The notes under the pieces were generated by a model that was not told the DNA's origin, did not search any database, and worked only from the letters and a program-made list of their open reading frames with translations. A stretch of DNA of 17,658 bases from DATAFO01 sp046728935 (GTDB lineage Bacteria > Actinomycetota > Thermoleophilia > Solirubrobacterales > 70-9), in contig JBKPFS010000086.1 of NCBI GenBank assembly GCA_046728935.1, positions 1 to 17,658 of the forward strand. Direction: 5' to 3'. Shown piece after piece: positions 14,731-17,658 of this stretch; within the stretch, counting starts at the first letter, position 1; each line of letters begins with the position of its first letter. Made by a program: the position numbers and the translations under genes.

Positions 14731-15612
14731 ATGGACAACTTGATGCTCGAGTTCGGCGTACTGCTGGCGATCGCTTGCGCCATGACCGCGAACGTCGCGC
14801 TGCTCTGCAAGCACCGCGGCGCCTGCGCAACCCCTGACGTGCGGGTTAGCCGGCCGCTGCAGAGCGCCGTGGCGCTCTTCCGCTCACGCTGGTGGGCGAT
14901 CGGCTTCGTCGTCGCGATCGGCGCCTGGATCCTTCACGTCGGCGCCCTCGCGCTCGCGCCGCTGTCGTTGGTGGAGACCGTGATCTCCGGCGGCATCGTG
15001 CTGCTCGCGTGGCTGGCCGAGCGCTGGTTCGGGCTACGCGTGAGCGGTCGCGAGTGGGTCGGCCTCGCGCTGATCGCCGGCGGGCTCGCCTTCCTCGGGA
15101 TCACCGTGCCGGAGACGTCGAGCGAGGGCAGCGCCTCCTATTCGACCGCGGCGATGATCTCGTTCGAGGCGGGCGCGGTCGCTATCGGCGCCCTGCTCCT
15201 GCTCTCGGGCGCGACCGGGTCCCGTCGTGGATCGCAGGGCGTCATCCTCGGCCTCGCGGCCGGGCTTCTGCTCGGGGTCGCGAACGTCTCGATCAAGGCG
15301 CTCACCGGGATGGTCGGCGGGGGCGTGCTCACCCTCGTCAGCCCCTGGACGATGGCCGCGCTGGTCGCCGGCGTGGGCGCCTTCTTCGCCCTCGCTCGCG
15401 GGCTCCAGGTTGGGGGCGCGATCTCGGTGATCGCGATCTCCTCGGTGGCGGCCAACTGCGCCTCGATCCTGGGCGGCGTGCTCGTCTTCGGCGATTCGCT
15501 GGGCGCCGATCCGCTGGCGATAGTCGCCAGGAGCGTCGCCTTCGCGGTCGTCGTCGTCGCCACCGCGTTGATGCCGGCGCCCGTCGGCGCCTCCGCCGCC
15601 ACACGCGCGTAA
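14731..15612 (+). CDS. DMT/EamA-type multi-pass transporter
   Basis: This 293-residue, very hydrophobic protein has about nine or ten predicted helices in two halves, the pattern of the drug/metabolite transporter superfamily. Clear segments include LEFGVLLAIACAMTANVALL at the N-terminus, WWAIGFVVAIGAWILHVGAL, and IVARSVAFAVVVVATALMP near the end. Conserved-looking motifs are LSLVETVISGGIVLLAWLAE and QVGGAISVIAISSVAANCAS, matching the helix-end regions of DMT repeats. The substrate is unknown. No clear Shine-Dalgarno precedes ATG 14731; ATG 14743 would remove four residues. The 107 bp after dapL hold no gene I can support, so the transporter may have its own promoter. Confidence 0.75.
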   Translation: MDNLMLEFGVLLAIACAMTANVALLCKHRGACATPDVRVSRPLQSAVALFRSRWWAIGFVVAIGAWILHVGALALAPLSLVETVISGGIVLLAWLAERWFGLRVSGREWVGLALIAGGLAFLGITVPETSSEGSASYSTAAMISFEAGAVAIGALLLLSGATGSRRGSQGVILGLAAGLLLGVANVSIKALTGMVGGGVLTLVSPWTMAALVAGVGAFFALARGLQVGGAISVIAISSVAANCASILGGVLVFGDSLGADPLAIVARSVAFAVVVVATALMPAPVGASAATRA

Positions 15613-15637
15613 GTCGGCGCTTGGCAAGCTACGGCGG

Positions 15638-16021
15638 GTGGAGCGGCGCCGGCTGTCATCGGGCTCACCCTGGGAGCCGAGAATCGGGTTCAGCCGAGCC
15701 GTCCGCGTCGGCGACCGCGTGCTCGTATCGGGATGCGCCCCGATCTGGGCCGACGGCTCCTGCGACCCCGACCCTGAGGCGCAGGCGCGCCGCTGCTTCG
15801 AGATCATCGTCGCCGCGCTCCGGGAGCTCGGAGCCGGGCCCGAGCACGTCGTGCGAACGCGTCAGTACCTCCTCGACGCCGCCGATGTCGAGGCGGTCGG
15901 CCGCGTCCACGCCGAGGTCTTCGGGGAGGCTGCTCCGGCGTCGACGATGGTCGTGGTCGCGGGGTTTCTCGATCCCCGCTGGAGGGTCGAGATCGAGGCC
16001 GAGGCGATGGTCAGCCCTTGA
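15638..16021 (+). CDS. Rid family (YjgF/YER057c/UK114) protein lacking the RidA arginine
   Basis: This 127-residue Rid-fold protein has the typical course SRAVRVGDRVLVSGCAP, then CFEIIVAALRELGAGPEHVV, RTRQYLLDAADVEAVGRVHA, and the closing strand RWRVEIEAEAMV. RidA hydrolyses reactive enamine/imine intermediates of PLP enzymes using an Arg in a PARS motif. Here the corresponding stretch is APASTMVVVAGF, with Ser at the Arg position, so it likely belongs to a Rid subfamily without that deaminase activity. The start is GTG 15638, 25 bp after the transporter. Its 3' end overlaps the 3' end of the convergent rtcB by 11 bp. Confidence 0.82.
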   Translation: MERRRLSSGSPWEPRIGFSRAVRVGDRVLVSGCAPIWADGSCDPDPEAQARRCFEIIVAALRELGAGPEHVVRTRQYLLDAADVEAVGRVHAEVFGEAAPASTMVVVAGFLDPRWRVEIEAEAMVSP

Positions 16022-17441
16022 CGACGCCGATCGGGCGAAGCTCCGCCACCCGCGCGGCGAGGCCAGCGCGCTCGACCACCGCGACCACCGCCTCGACGTC
16101 CTTGTACGCGAACGGCGCCTCCTCGGAGAGCCCGCGGTTCGAGGGACAGCGCACCGTGATCCCCTGCTCGGAGAGCTCGCGCCGCAGCTCGGCGCCGCCG
16201 ATCCGCTTCCGCGCGGCGGTCCGGCTCAAGACGCGCCCGGCACCGTGGCAGGTCGTGCCGAACGAGCGCTCCATCGAGCCCGGCCGCCCGGCGAGCACGT
16301 AGCTCGCGGTCCCCATCGAGCCGGGGATGAACACCGGCTGGCCGACGCCCCGGTACGCCTCTGGGATCTCGGCGTGTCCCGGGGGGAAGGCCCGCGTCGC
16401 GCCCTTTCGGTGGACGCAGAGCTCGCGTCCGCCGTAGGGCTCGAGCTTGGCGACGTTGTGGGCGACGTCGTACACCTGGCGCGTGCCGTCGGCGACCTCG
16501 GCGCCGAGCACCGCGCGGACCGACTCGCGGACGGCGTGCGCGATCGCCGCCCGGTTCGCCCAGGCGTAGTTGGCCGCCGCGGACATCGCGCCTACGTATT
16601 CGCGACCTGCCGCTGAGTCGAGCGGCGCGCAGGCGAGCTGGCGGTCGGGCAGCTCGATCGCGTGCTCGCGGACCGCGGCGTCCATCCGCTTCAGGTGATC
16701 GGTGCACACCTGGTGGCCGAGCCCGCGCGAGCCGGAATGGATCAGGACGGTGACCGAGCCCGGGCGCAGGCCGAAGGCCTCGGCCGCGGCCTGGTCCAGG
16801 ATCCGCTCGACCCGCTGCACCTCGATGAAGTGGTTTCCCGAGCCGACCGTGCCGAGCTGTCCCGAGCCGCGCTCGCGAGCGCGCGGGGAGACGGCATCGG
16901 GGTCGGCACCGGCGAGGCGCCCCCGGGACTCGGTCCGCTCCACGTCGTCCGGCGTTCCGATCCCGTGCTCGAGCAGCGCCGACGGACCGTCGACCAACAC
17001 CCGGTCGAGCTTCGCGCCCCGCAGCCGCAGCTCCGCGTCCCTCCCGGCGCCGGCGGGGGCGCGACGCGAGATCTCGTGCACGAGCGGCTCCTTTCGCCCG
17101 CCCAGGTCCGCGGCCTCGAGCGGCAGCACCAGGAGGCGCACGCCGCAGTTGATGTCGTAGCCGACGCCGCCGGGCGAGACCACACCCTCCGCCGCGGGGT
17201 CGGTGGCTGCCAGGCCGCCGACCGGGAAGCCGTACCCCTGGTGGATGTCGGGCATCGCGATCGCCGCCCCGACGATGCCCGGAAGCGTGGCGACGTTCTG
17301 CAGCTGCTCCAGCGAGCGGTCGTTGCCGATCGCGTCGAGGATCGGCTCGTCCGCGAACACCCGCGCCGGCACGCGCATGTCGGCCCGCTCATGGGCGGGG
17401 ATCTCCCAGAGGGTGTCGTCCAACTTGTGGAGCTCGGGCAT
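16011..17441 (-). CDS. rtcB: RNA-splicing ligase RtcB
   Basis: This 476-residue GTP- and Mn-dependent RNA ligase joins 2',3'-cyclic phosphate (or 3'-phosphate) ends to 5'-OH ends. Metal and catalytic residues are visible in order: D96-IN-C99 (GGVGYDINCGVR), N203-H204 (GSGNHFIEV), His235 (LIHSGSRGLG), His328 (VYDVAHNV), the guanylylated His344 (CVHRKGATRAF), and the C-terminal Lys475 of IGVVKG. The start is ATG at 17439-17441. It lies 68 bp downstream of archease on the same strand, the common pairing in which archease promotes RtcB guanylylation and turnover. It converges with the Rid-family gene. Confidence 0.96.
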   Translation of the reverse strand: MPELHKLDDTLWEIPAHERADMRVPARVFADEPILDAIGNDRSLEQLQNVATLPGIVGAAIAMPDIHQGYGFPVGGLAATDPAAEGVVSPGGVGYDINCGVRLLVLPLEAADLGGRKEPLVHEISRRAPAGAGRDAELRLRGAKLDRVLVDGPSALLEHGIGTPDDVERTESRGRLAGADPDAVSPRARERGSGQLGTVGSGNHFIEVQRVERILDQAAAEAFGLRPGSVTVLIHSGSRGLGHQVCTDHLKRMDAAVREHAIELPDRQLACAPLDSAAGREYVGAMSAAANYAWANRAAIAHAVRESVRAVLGAEVADGTRQVYDVAHNVAKLEPYGGRELCVHRKGATRAFPPGHAEIPEAYRGVGQPVFIPGSMGTASYVLAGRPGSMERSFGTTCHGAGRVLSRTAARKRIGGAELRRELSEQGITVRCPSNRGLSEEAPFAYKDVEAVVAVVERAGLAARVAELRPIGVVKG

Positions 17442-17493
17442 TAGAGGCCTAAGGTGTTGGCGCGCGCGAGCCTTGAGAGGTTGAGGCGTCTTA

Positions 17494-17508
17494 CCCGCGC
17501 CGAGCGGG
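17494..17508 (-). terminator. Hairpin between archease and rtcB
   Basis: On the transcribed strand CCCGC-TCGGC-GCGGG forms a 5-bp stem starting 1 nt after the archease stop. There is no U-run. It may moderate read-through from archease into rtcB or be a chance GC-rich stem. Confidence 0.3.
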
Positions 17509-17509
17509 C

Positions 17510-17658
17510 CTAGACGTCAAGGATGACCCGCGCGCGCCAAGTCTCGCCGTCTCGCAGCATCTCCAACCGATGGTAAGTCACTGCCTTGACCAGGTGCGCG
17601 GGGGATGCCACTCGCCCCGCCACGGTCGCGTCGAGCGCCCGCTCGGAGAGTCGCAGGC
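17510..17658 (-). CDS. Archease, C-terminal part (5' end outside window)
   Basis: The last 49 residues read from the - strand end with the archease signature: LSERALDATVAGRVASPAHL, then VKAVTYHRLEMLRDGETWRA and RVILDV, with stop codon at 17510-17512. The K-A-(V/T)-T-Y-H motif and the terminal Asp of ILDV are hallmarks of the family; the Asp is in its metal site. Archease is a cofactor that speeds RtcB guanylylation and widens its nucleotide use. This gene directly precedes rtcB, which confirms both calls. The fragment is too short to fall into a normal gene-length cut-off and is incomplete at its N-terminus. Confidence 0.9.
   Translation of the reverse strand, partial: LRLSERALDATVAGRVASPAHLVKAVTYHRLEMLRDGETWRARVILDV

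Overview
The window is high-GC bacterial chromosome: dense, almost all on the + strand, with frequent GTG starts and several start codons with little or no leader. The gene content and protein styles (RecX, a RodZ-like HTH protein, archease with RtcB, dapF next to a DapL-type aminotransferase, small SnoaL-like and VOC proteins) suggest a deep-branching actinobacterium, most likely Thermoleophilia (Solirubrobacterales or Gaiellales). That placement is inference from protein style; there is no rRNA or other marker here. I see no tRNA, rRNA, CRISPR array, insertion sequence or prophage.

Layout. Positions 1-2873 hold the 3' end of ftsK, a membrane-anchored RodZ-like HTH protein, and cinA. Positions 2874-3776 hold a gene-poor stretch and a small SnoaL-like gene, which split the cinA/ligT/recA neighbourhood known from other bacteria. 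Positions 3777-7097 hold thpR (ligT), recA interrupted by a 360-residue LAGLIDADG intein, and recX. A leader of about 220 nt with several hairpins precedes rny (RNase Y), which ends at 8805. Then come a membrane-anchored cytochrome c (8896-9480), miaB and miaA (tRNA i6A/ms2i6A modification), a shortened SnoaL-like gene, a VOC protein, dapF, an LL-diaminopimelate aminotransferase (dapL), a multi-helix DMT-type transporter and a Rid-family protein. The last of these converges on rtcB, which lies on the - strand downstream of an archease gene cut by the window end.

How they work together. RecA/RecX/CinA/ThpR form a recombination and nucleotide-housekeeping block, FtsK and the RodZ-like protein serve cell division and shape, and RNase Y serves mRNA decay. 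MiaA makes the substrate of MiaB. DapL and DapF are successive steps to meso-diaminopimelate. Archease activates RtcB for RNA ligation, and ThpR also acts on 2',3'-cyclic phosphate RNA ends.

The observations most worth following are: (1) DapF keeps its substrate-binding residues but has Ser at both catalytic Cys positions and Gln at the conserved His of the GNPH motif; (2) the RecA intein sits inside the DNA-binding loop L2 and has an intact-looking endonuclease; (3) RNase Y lacks its usual membrane anchor and has a long structured leader; (4) sequence has been inserted in the cinA-thpR-recA neighbourhood. I found no convincing new multi-gene defence or mobile system, and most of the window is housekeeping.
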